Source: Dysidea avara (taxonomy: Eukaryota > Porifera > Demospongiae > Dictyoceratida > Dysideidae). Taken from it: a DNA stretch of 64,000 nt. Numbering within the stretch: the first letter of the stretch is position 1; the number at the start of each line of letters is the position of its first letter. This document shows, one piece after another, positions 55,140 to 64,000 of this stretch. Position numbers and translations under genes: made by a program. The stretch spans positions 23,157,440 through 23,221,439 of the forward strand of contig NC_089277.1 of NCBI RefSeq assembly GCF_963678975.1. Reading direction: 5' to 3'. The notes beneath the pieces are model-generated. The model had not been told where the DNA came from, did not search any database, and saw only the letters and a list, made by a program, of their open reading frames with translations.

Positions 55140-55945
55140 ACATCAGGTGAGACTTTCACATTTGAGGTGATTGATGATGACGCCAAACTACTTGGAGTAC
55201 AGTGGGATAGTGAGACAGATATCTTTCAATTTGACTTCATTGAATTGCAGAACTTTGTCCTGAATTTACCTTTGTGTAAACAATCTACATTACGTGTTTC
55301 AGCAGGAGTGTTTGGCCCCTTGAGGTTTCATGATCTTTCAGTTGCTTTGTATCAGCAGACAGGGTTGGGATGAACCGTTAGAAGGAGAGCTACTAGGAAA
55401 ATGGAAGACTATCATTGAAGAATTAATTCTCCTTAACCATATCACTATAATATGCAAAGGTACTATTTCAAACAACAGGACCCAGTCCAGGTACAATTAC
55501 GTGGGTTTTGTAACGCTTCCAGGGATGCTTATGTTGCCGTTATTTATGTCTGCTCTCTGTATGCTGACAGAACTGTTGAAATGAGATTGGTTGCTTCTAA
55601 GACCAAGATAGCACCTGTTAAACATCAATCAATACCACGTTTGGAATTGTTAGGAGTCTTAATTTTTGCCAGGTTAATCAGTTATGTTAAGCCTTATATC
55701 CAATCTGTGGTAGAATGTTTTCTTTGGACTGATTCTATGACTGCTCTTTATTGGATCAGAAATTGCAAAGTATGGAAGCAGTATGTTCACCATCGAGTGG
55801 AAGAGATAAGAAGGCTAACAATAACATCTGATTGGAAGCATTGTCCAGGTAGTTAAAATAAACCCTGCTGATTTGCCATTGCGTGGCATCACAGCTCATG
55901 AATTAGTCCACAGTAAATTGTGGTGGACAGGCCCTCCATTTTTGC
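55140..55945 (+). pseudogene. BEL/Pao RNase H region remnant
   Basis: Reads AKLLGVQWDSETDIFQFDF, then SAGVFGPL, then in another frame GFCNASRDAYVAVIYVCSL. BEL elements usually have an aspartate in GF-C/S-D-AS, so the N suggests loss of one catalytic residue. It continues SIPRLELLGV, LWTDSMTALYWI and NPADLPLRGI ... LWWTGPPFL, typical of the region before integrase. Confidence 0.8.
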
Positions 55946-56399
55946 AGCAAGAGGAGCAACTGTGCCCCCATCAAGGAGTGTGTGAGAGCACTGGTGAAGT
56001 GAACACTGAGATGTTGAAGAATTCTCCCCCGATCACATTGTCAGTGGTAAAATTGTCAATGCTAAAAACACTTCTTGTATCACACAATCATCAGTTGATG
56101 AAGTTATTAATTGCACAAAATACAGTAACGTCCATCATTTGCTCCATGTTACCACAAATGTTTAAAATTTTGAAGGCATGAATCAAGAGAGATAATTTGG
56201 AACCTTGTCTCATAAAGGCAGCTGAGATGAAAGAAGTAGAGTTGATATGGATTTGAATCATTTAATCAAAGGCATTTGCTTTAGAAATTTAATTTATTTG
56301 TAACAACAATGCTGATGAACAACAAAAGTATTTGCATGTCAGTCAATTTGGGCTATTTTATGATGAAGCAGATCATGTTATTAGGTGTCGAAGACGAAT

Positions 56400-57485
56400 C
56401 AACAACTCAATTACCAACAAACGTTAAGAATCCAATTTTTTTTGCATCATCACCACCTTGTTGAACTTCTTATTCAAAGTGCACACATCAAATTGATGCA
56501 TGGTGGAGTGAGGGATACTCTGGTACAACTTCATGAGAGATATTGGATATTGAAGGGTCGTCAAGCTGTCCGTTCTGTTATTTGATCTTGTGTGATTTCC
56601 AAAGGTATGAAGGGGCCTTCTACCCATCCATTCTTTCATCAGATCTGTCTGAAATATGTGTGTCAGAAGATCTCTGGACCCTTGTTTTTCCAGTCTACCT
56701 CCAGTGCCCGTGACAGTGTAAAGGAAAAAGCATACATTTGTGACTGGGCCTGCAATAATAGGGCATGTGGGCACATGATTTTTGCCTACTTTTTCACAAT
56801 CTCATCACTCATAACTTTTTGTACCATTATGCTATGGTATTGCAATTTTCAGCACTTAGTAAGCATTTGATTGGCATCATGATGCAGGTTACAGAATGCA
56901 AAACTACTATTCCAGCACTGCGATATGACCTGAAGAGTGATGGAGTGTAATTTGTGCCCACATGTCCTGTTTTTGCAGAGCCGGTCACATTTGTTTATTT
57001 ACATGTGCATCTACCAGAGGCATACACTTAGAACTAACTCATCAATTAGATGTGAAGGAGTTTCTGATGGCATTCCAATGATGTACTGGCCGGCAAGATG
57101 TTTCTGCAACACTAATATCAGATAATGCTAAAACATTTAAAGCTTCTTCCACACAGATTGCCAAGATTCAGTGTTCAACTGAAGTTGCACGTTACCTGAT
57201 TGACAACCAGATCACCTGGACTTTTATAGTTGAAAGGGCTCCCTGGTAGGGTGGGTTCTGGGAGAGATTGATTCATAGTGTTAAAGTGGTGTTTGCACAA
57301 AGTTATTGGCCATAATATTTTGAGATTTGAACAATTAAGAATGTTACTTGTAGAAGTAGAAGGCATAGTTAATGTGTTGACATACGTTCATGATGACACT
57401 GAAGGCATCAGTAATACCCTTTGTCCTGCCCACCTCCTATATGGAAGAAGGTTATACCATACTCCCAACAGCCAACACTGAGATT
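56400..57485 (+). pseudogene. BEL/Pao integrase remnant, interrupted by a MITE
   Basis: The zinc-binding N-terminus is visible as SAHIKLMHGGVRDTLVQLHE followed by RYWILKGRQAVRSVI. The catalytic core is split by the MITE at 56739-56989 and resumes with fragments such as LTHQLDVKEFLMAFQ-like sequence (about 57035-57080) and APWxxGFWERL-like sequence near 57236. Stops throughout. Confidence 0.75.
56739..56989. mobile_element. TGTGACYGG-family MITE in the integrase
   Basis: Ends TGTGACTGGGCCTGC and gcagagccggtcaca are inverted. The interior matches 57666-57917 in the opposite orientation (gggcatgtgggcacatgatt, tttttgcc). Confidence 0.85.
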
Positions 57486-57665
57486 TTCAGCACATTTCAG
57501 ACCCTAACAAAGAAGTAGAAGAGCCATAAACAACTGTTGAACCAATTACAACTCAGTTGAGGAAGGACTATCTCCTTAACTTGAGGGAATGTCATGCAGT
57601 GAGCAGCAAGAAGGGGTCATGTCCCATGTTTGAAGTAGGCCAGTTGGTGGTTTTGAAAGATGATA

Positions 57666-57917
57666 TGTGACCGGGCTTGCGAAAACAGGGCACGTGGGCA
57701 CAAACTACATCCCCTCACTCTACAAGTCATATCTCAGTGCTGAAACAGAATATCCGCATTCTGTAACTTGCATCATAATGGCAATTAAATGCTAACCAAG
57801 GGGCTCAAAATTGCATCGCAATAGCATAATGGTATAAAAAGGTATGAGCGATGGCAGTTTGAAAAAGTAGGCAAAAATCATGTGCCCACATGCCCTATTT
57901 TCACAGGCCCAGTCACA
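57666..57917. mobile_element. TGTGACYGG-family MITE, TA target duplication
   Basis: Ends TGTGACCGGGCTTGC and cacaggcccagtcaca; flanking TA at 57664-57665 and 57918-57919. It interrupts the last BEL segment. Confidence 0.85.
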
Positions 57918-58095
57918 TATGACTAAATGCATTTTCTGGAAGCTTGCAATAGTAGATGAGCTATATACTCCCTGGAAGAGATGGGAAGATTCAAGCTGTC
58001 AAAGTTAAGGTACCCAATGAGAAAGGTTCAACTTCTACTTTGCGGCGTAGCATTCAGTATTTGATTCCACTGGAAATCAAGACATCCATTGAATG
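57918..58095 (+). pseudogene. BEL/Pao pol C-terminal tail
   Basis: Fragments read CIFWKLAIVDELYTPWK, then, in changing frames, KVPNEKGSTSTLRR and SIQYLIPLEI, which fit the conserved end of BEL pol (...RRSIQHLIPLE). Confidence 0.65.
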
Positions 58096-58277
58096 ATTTG
58101 TGGACTGTAATATAGGATTTTGTACTAGATCACACATACATTATGTAATACACTATAACTATATTGTGTAATGCATCATGTGTGTATTGTTGTAATATTT
58201 TCATTAATAACATTTTGAGTTTGTGAGAAGTGCTAACTACCATCCGTGGTGAGCCATTCCTCAAAATATTGAACAAG
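58096..58277. other. Short spacer after BEL/Pao remnant
   Basis: AT-rich. Contains tacattatgtaatacactat; no LTR recognised. Confidence 0.3.
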
Positions 58278-58505
58278 TGTAGACAGAATAGACAGTGTAG
58301 ACATGGTAGACAGTGTAGACATGATAGACAGTGTAGACGTGATAGACAGTGTAGACATGGTAAACAGTGTAGACATGATAGGCAGTGTAGACACAATAGA
58401 TGTTGTAGGCTTGGTAGACCGTGTAGACAGTGTAGACATGATAGACAGTGTAGACATATGCATGGTAGACAGTGTAGGCATAGTAGACAGTGAAGGCATG
58501 GTACA
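58278..58505. repeat. Minisatellite, 18 bp unit (two 9 bp halves)
   Basis: Units of gtagacagtgtagacatg with variants (gatagacagt, gtagacatg, ggtagaccg). Because the unit is a multiple of three and contains no stop in several frames, both strands show long low-complexity frames; these are artefacts. Confidence 0.95.
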
Positions 58506-58770
58506 CTTAGCATGCCATGTTCCACATTCCTTGAAGAAGCAGTTGAACCAAACTGTAGATTCCAATGTGATGTCAGGAGTTCTGTGCAAAGTTGATCAGC
58601 CTAATGATTGGGTAAATAACCTAGTAGTCGTTGAGAAAGCTAATGGGTCTCTCAGACTCTGCCTAGATCCAAAGGATGTGAACAAGGCTATTAAACGAGA
58701 ACATCATAAAATTCCCACAATTCAGGAGATCTCAAGTGAGCTAAATAATTCTTCTATAGCTATAGCGAAT
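58506..58770 (+). pseudogene. Ty3/gypsy reverse transcriptase N-terminal fragment
   Basis: Reads VPHSLKKQLNQTVDSNVM then SGVLCKVDQPNDWVNNLVVV, EKANGSLRLCLDPKDVNKAI and KREHHKIPTIQEISSELNN, the start of a gypsy RT (fingers, before the YxDD motif). The homology then stops. It is in frame with the minisatellite just upstream. Truncated at both ends. Confidence 0.8.
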
Positions 58771-59380
58771 AGAAAGTTTATTGGGCCTGTTTTAAGTGAA
58801 CGTAGCTGTAAATTTTCGGCTATGCAGATAATACTGCTATGCTACCATGTCTCAGTTGTTTTAATTCCCCTCTAACAGGTGGAAATGAAACAGTGGCATC
58901 TGGAATCCCAATTGGGCCTCATCAAACAGCTTCCCCCAGGTTCCTGCCAGCTCGTAAATACTGTCTCCTCCCTTGTGAAGTTTCCTCTATCAAGATGTTC
59001 TCACCCATGTCTTCAGTGAAGATCATCCAACTTTACTATTAATGATTATTTCAAATGACTATCACACTGACAGTACTACACTTGTGCAATATTTTATGTT
59101 ATGTATTGTTGTGTTGTATCCTATTTAATGCAATGTGGCTGTAAACAATTTTCAATCAATATTCATATTAGTACTACTGTTAATTTACTGCATGGTATTT
59201 GTGGTATAGTAATTAAAATTAATTGTAAACCACTAGTCTGGGCTAAGAAATATGTGGATATAGCTACGAATGTTCAACTGAGGTACGTAAGTGTTATATT
59301 AACGCTATAATATAGTTTGTCCTTGCTGCATGAGCATGAAAATTAAGTAGAAAATAAGCTAGATATTACAGTAATAATAA
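58771..59380. other. Intergenic, no supported gene
   Basis: Short frames without recognisable content. Confidence 0.35.
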
Positions 59381-59704
59381 ATCTAATCAAAAACAGCCAA
59401 GCTATAAAAAAAGGTGCGGCCCCCAAAGAGGCCATGGTGAAAAAAGATGTGAAATCCAAGGTGGCGGCCAAGAAATTGCTGTGATGGTAGGTTAATGGTT
59501 ACATTTTAATAACGACAATTCAGGTGAATTTGGTGCCAAGACCAAGTGGCACAAAATTCACCTGAATTGTCGTTATTAAAATGTAACCATTAACCTACCA
59601 TCACAGCCATTTCTTGGCCGCCACCTTGGATTTCACATCTTTTTTCACCATGGCGTTTTTGGGGGCCGCACCTTTTTTTACAGCTTGGCTGTTTTTGATT
59701 AGAT
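59381..59704. mobile_element. Near-perfect palindrome (foldback), about 160 bp arms
   Basis: The left arm reads atctaatcaaaaacagccaa ... gtggcggccaagaaat ... gtgatggtaggttaatggtt ... caggtgaattt; the right arm is its complement through to gattagat, with only a few mismatches. Essentially no loop (centre near 59540). Family members at 432-1356 and 51310-51490. Confidence 0.9.
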
Positions 59705-59920
59705 ATCACTTCTTTTTGTTTATGTATACTGCAAAGTCGGCCTATGGCTGGCTTTGAGGCTTTTTTAACCTATGTATTTTTTTCTTTACCACAGGAAGAA
59801 GAAAAGAACTTAATGAAGATTTGTAATACTTCAATTATTTTTGATTTTATTAGTAATTATACAAATTATATACATATATTTATTACATGCCCATTATTCC
59901 CCACAGGATATTTTTTTGCA
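59705..59920. repeat. Inner flank of right large inverted unit
   Basis: Complementary to about 51140-51300 (cggcctatggctggct, tcttttctttaccacagg-like tract). Confidence 0.6.
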
Positions 59921-62900
59921 GCTGATCTCTCTACTGGGTGACTTGAAATGTAGCTGAACTATATACAGGATGGTGTCTTTGTAGCTGAACTCTCTACAAG
60001 GTGACCTCTTCTAGCTGGTCTCTCTACAGGGTGATTTGTTTGTAACTAAACTCTCTACATGGTGGTTTCTTTGTAGCTGAACTCTCTACATGATCGTTTC
60101 TTTGTAGCTGAACTCTCTATAAGGTGACTTCGTCTAGCTGAACTCTCTACAGGGTGATTTTTTTGTAGCTGAACTCTCTACAGGGTGATTTGTTTGCAGC
60201 TGAACTCTCTACATGATGGTTTCTTTGTAGCTGAACTCTCTACAAGGTGACTTCGTCCAGCTAATCTCTCTACGGGGTGATTTGTTTCTAGCTGAACTCT
60301 CTACAGGTGATTTGTTTGCAGCTAAACTCTCTACATGGTGGTTTCTTTGTAGCTGAACTCTCTACAAGGTAACTTCTTCTCTACAGGGTGATTTGTTGTA
60401 GTTGAATTCACTACAAGGTGGTTTGTTTGAGGCTGAACTCTCTACATGGCGGTTTCTTTGTAGCTGAACACTCTACAGAGTGATTTGTTTGCAGCTGAAC
60501 TCTCTACATGATGGTTTCTTTGTAACTGAACACTCTACAAGGTGACTTCTTCTAGCTGATCTTTCTACAGGGTGAATTGTTTGTAGCTGATCATGAACTA
60601 TCTACAAGGTAACTTCTTCTAGCTGATCTCTCTACAGGGTGATTTATTTGTAACTGAACTCTCTACATGATGGTTTCTTTGTAGCTGAACTCTCTACAAG
60701 GTGACCTCTTCTAGCGGATCTCTCTACAGGGTGATTTGTTTCTAGCTGAACTCTCTACAGGTGAGTTTTTGCAGCTAAACACTCTGCATGGTGGTTTCTT
60801 TGTAGCTGAACTCTGTACATGATGGTTTCTTTGTAGCTGAACTCTTTACAAGGTGACTTCTTCTAGCTGATCTTTCTACTGGGTGATTTGTTTGCAGCTG
60901 AACTCTCTACATGGTGGTTTCTTTGTTGCTGAACTCTCTACAAGGTGAATTCTTTTGCCTGATCTCTCTACAGGGCAATTTGTTTGTAACTGAACTCTGT
61001 ACAAGGTGCGTTTTTGTGGGTGATCTCACTGCATCTTGATTTGTTTGTAGCTGAACTCTCTAAAGGGTGATTTGCTTGTAGCTGAACTCCTTGCATTGTG
61101 TCTAGTTTCTAGCGGATCTCTCTACAGGGTGATTTGTTTGTAGCTGATCTCTCTATAAGGTGATTTGTTTGTAGCTGATCTCTCTGCAGGTTGATTTGTT
61201 TTAGCTGAACTCTCTACAGGGTGATTTACTTGTAGCTGAACTCCTTACATTGTGTCTAGTTTCTAGCGGATCTCTCTACAGGGTGATTTGTTTGTAGCTG
61301 ATCTCTCTACAAGTTGATTTGTGTGTAGCTGATCTTTCTACAGGTTGATTTGTTTGTGGGTGATCTCACTGCAGGTTGATTTGTTTGTAGCTGAACTCAC
61401 TAAAGGGTGATTTGCTTGTAGCTGAACTGCTTACATTGTGTCTAGTTTCTAGCTGATCTCCGTACAGGGTGATTTGTTTGTAGTTAATCTCTCTACAAGT
61501 TGATTTGAGTGTAGCTGATCTCTCTGCAGGTTGGTTAATTTGTAGCCGATCTCTCTACAGGGTAATTTGTTTGTAGCTGAACTGTCTAAGGTGATTTGTT
61601 TGTAGCTGATCTCTCTGCAGGTTGATTTGTTTTAGCTGAACTCTCTACAGGCTGATTTACTTGTAGCTGAACTCCTTACATTGTGTCTAGTTTCTAGCTG
61701 ATCTCTCTACAGGTTGATTTGTTTGTAGCCGATCTCTCTACATGGTAATTTGTTTGTAGCTGAACTCTCTATAAGGTGATTTGTTTGCAGCTGAACTCTC
61801 TACATGGTGGTTTCTTTGTTGCTGAACTCTCTACAGGGTGTTTTGCTTGTAATTGAACTCTCTGCAGGGTGATTTGTTTCTAGCTTATCTCTCTACAGGT
61901 TGATTTGTATGTAACTGGTCTCTCTACAAGCTGATTTGTTGTAGCTGATCTCTCTGCAGGTTGATTTGTTTGTAGCTTATCTCTGTACAAGTTGATTTGT
62001 TTGTTGCTGATCACTCTAAAATTTGATTTGTTTGTAGCTGAACTCTATGCAAAGTGTTTTGTTTGTAGCTGACCTCTCTTCAGGATGATTTGTTTCTCTC
62101 TACAGGGTGATTTTTTTATAGCTGACCTCTCTTCAGGGTGATTTGTTTCTAGCTGATTGCTCTACAGGTTGATTTGTTTGTAGATGAACTCTCTACAGGG
62201 TAATTTGCTTGTAGCTGAACTCCTTACATTGTGTCTAGTTTCTAGCTGATCTCTCTACAGGGTGATTTGTTTGTAGCTGATCTCTATATAAGTTGATTTG
62301 TGTGTAGCTGATCTCTCTGCAGGGTGATTTGTTTGTAGCCGATCTCTCTACAAGGTAATTTGTTTGTAGCTGAACTATCTATAAGGTGATTTGTTTGCAG
62401 CTGATCTCTCTGCAGATTGATTTGTTTTAGCTGAACTCTCTACAGGGTGATTTGTTTCTAGCTTATCTCTCTACAGGTTGATTTGTGTGTAACTGATCTC
62501 TCTACAAGCTGATTTGTTTGTAGCTGATCTTTCTGCAGGTTGATTTGTTTCTAGATGATCTCTCTACAGGTTGATTTGTTTGTTGCTGATCGCTCTAAAG
62601 ATTGATTTGTTTGTAGCTGACCTCTCTTCAGGGTGATTTGTTTCTAGCTGATATCTCTACAGGGTGATTTTGTGTAGTTGACCTCTCTTCAGGGTGATTT
62701 GTTTGTAGCTGATCTCTCTATAAGTTGATTTGTGTGAAACTGATCTCTCTGCAGGTTGATTTGTTTTAGCTGAACTCTCTACAGGGTGATTTGCTTGTAG
62801 CTGAACTCCTTACATTGTGTCTAGTTTCTAGTTGATCTCTCTACAGGGTAATTTGTTTGTAGCTGAACTCTCTATAAGGTGATTTGTTTGTAGCTGATCT

Positions 62901-63415
62901 CTCTGCAGGTTGATTTGTTTTAGCTGAACTCTCTACATTGCTTGTAGCTGAACTCCTTACATTGTATCTAGTTTCTAGTTTATGTCTCTACAGGGTGATT
63001 TTTTTGTAGCTGAACTCTCTACAGGGTGATTTGTTTCTAGCGTATCTCTCTACCGGTAGATTTGTGTTGATTTGTTCATTGCTGATCGCTGATTTGTTGT
63101 AGCTGAACACTCTGCAAAGTGTTTTATTTGTAGCTGATCTCTCTACAGGGTAATTTGTTTGTAGCTGAACTCTCTCCACAGTGACTTGTGTGTAGCTGAA
63201 TTCTGTGTAGCTGAATTCTCTAGAGAGTGACTTAATTGTAGCTGAATTCTCTACAGGGTGCATGACTTGTTTATAGCTGAACTTTCTTCAGTGTGACTTG
63301 TAATGTTCTGAATCTCTATAGTGATATATTTGCTTAACTCTCCACATGGTAACTGTCTTCTTGCTGAACTGTCTATAAGAATAACTGTTTGCAGCTGAAC
63401 TCCCTACAAAATAAC
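59921..63415. repeat. Minisatellite array, about 31 bp units (right, inverted)
   Basis: Units of tgtagctgaactctctacag with ggtgatttgtt and the alternate gatctctctac version, i.e. the complement of the left array. About twice as long (3.5 kb). Higher-order patterns are visible, for example the block with ccttacattgtgtctagttt recurs near 61083, 61247, 61429, 61674, 62221 and 62808. Confidence 0.95.
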
Positions 63416-64000
63416 TTGTGATGTAATAAAATTCTATAATGGAGTAAATAAATTAGCCGAATGCTCTATTAGGGTGACTGTTCTATTAGAGTATCTCGAT
63501 CTCGCATTTGCTACACGGAGTTGGCTTTAGAATCATAACTCAGTGGTTTGTAATCCGATTCTTCTGTACTACTGCAAGGACTTTCTATGAAGATTATTCC
63601 AGCTATGCACCGATTTTCAGCTCATTGCTCTAAGCGGTTTGCCTAGTAGTCGTGAAAACTAATACTTTTTTTATTCGTAAAAATCGATTGCGTAATTGTG
63701 ACACAGGTTGGGGTTTGTGTCATATCTCCATGGTCTTTATCTCGATTCCTTTTAAACCACCAAAAGGCACTCCTACGATGATTACTTCATCTACATAGCA
63801 ATGTTCAACTCATTCCATGAAGCGGTTTACCCTGTAGGTGTGACAACAAATCGATCTTGTTTTATTATTGCTTTATGGTGTAAACACACCAAAGGTCTGT
63901 TGGTAACATGTACCAACAGCCGCGAAAGTACATTACATTACATTACTTATTTACCTACTTACTTACTTATTTTACGCGAATAATCGGTCATAACTCCTGA
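63416..64000 (-). repeat. Outer flank of right large inverted unit (runs off the window)
   Basis: Matches the complement of about 49140-49361 and probably further, including the motif gactgttctattagagtatc (about 63478) at the array edge and gcggtttgcctagtag. Ends in a ttactta microsatellite near 63940-63970. Confidence 0.7.

Larger units (their letters stand above)
52975..58095 (+). mobile_element. Degenerate BEL/Pao LTR retroelement (gag end, protease, RT, RNase H, integrase)
   Basis: Fragments appear in canonical BEL/Pao order on one strand, each broken by stops or shifts, with three later insertions. I did not find flanking LTRs. Individual parts are annotated below. Confidence 0.85.

Noticed and set aside
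58130..58590. Long low-complexity proteins on both strands (Cys-Leu-His, Tyr-Thr-Val or Arg-Gln-Cys repeats)
   Set aside because: They are six-frame readings of the 18 bp minisatellite and lack supporting flanking sequence.

Overview
The window is AT-rich animal nuclear DNA, most likely from a sponge. The reasons are: coding regions are few and far apart, and eukaryotic in type (F-box protein, N-myristoyltransferase relative, multipass receptors with large beta-helix-like ectodomains); AATAAA signals follow some genes; no bacterial operons or ribosome-binding sites are present; and most of the DNA is transposon debris (hAT-like, TA-inserting MITEs, non-LTR, BEL/Pao and Ty3/gypsy). The sponge assignment is inference from the protein types, not a database result.

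Layout. 0-2.5 kb: a tandem duplication, a foldback element and a repeat cluster. 2.53-4.29 kb (+): the last exon of a gene joining an unfamiliar N-terminal domain to a degenerate N-myristoyltransferase (NMT) fold. 4.3-12.3 kb: MITEs, a LINE remnant and a 1.8 kb hAT-like element. 12.33-15.92 kb (+): a large secreted/multipass receptor-like gene (copy 1) broken by a 4-base insertion. 16.2-24.4 kb: a very large hAT-like element with inverted arms of about 1.5 kb or more, inserted downstream of copy 1. 24.7-26.3 kb (-): a LINE fragment with reverse transcriptase. 26.7 kb: a short 3' relic of the receptor family. 30.7-34.3 kb (-): receptor copy 2, open throughout except for one in-frame TGA where copy 1 has a cysteine codon. 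36.2-38.5 kb (+): copy 3, a 3' pseudogene carrying several insertions, including a 910 bp hAT-like element with a perfect 8 bp target duplication. 39-42.4 kb: tandem repeats and LINE fragments. 42.54-44.45 kb (+): an intact-looking F-box/LRR-like gene. 45-48 kb: MITE debris. 48.3-64 kb: two inverted copies of a large unit built around a minisatellite of about 31 bp (49.4-51.1 kb and 59.9-63.4 kb), enclosing a decayed BEL/Pao retroelement (53-58.1 kb), an 18 bp minisatellite and a gypsy RT fragment.

How it fits together. The receptor family forms a local cluster in mixed orientation. Because the copies are alignable into their 3' flanks, copy 1 and copy 3 provide each other's empty sites, so two transposon insertions can be delimited to the base or nearly so. 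The most unusual protein is the NMT-like fusion. It keeps the overall C-terminal NMT fold but appears to lack the CoA-phosphate loop and a substrate loop, so it may be a non-catalytic acyl- or peptide-binding protein. All coordinates, motifs and alignments here were read by eye; no search or structure prediction was run.
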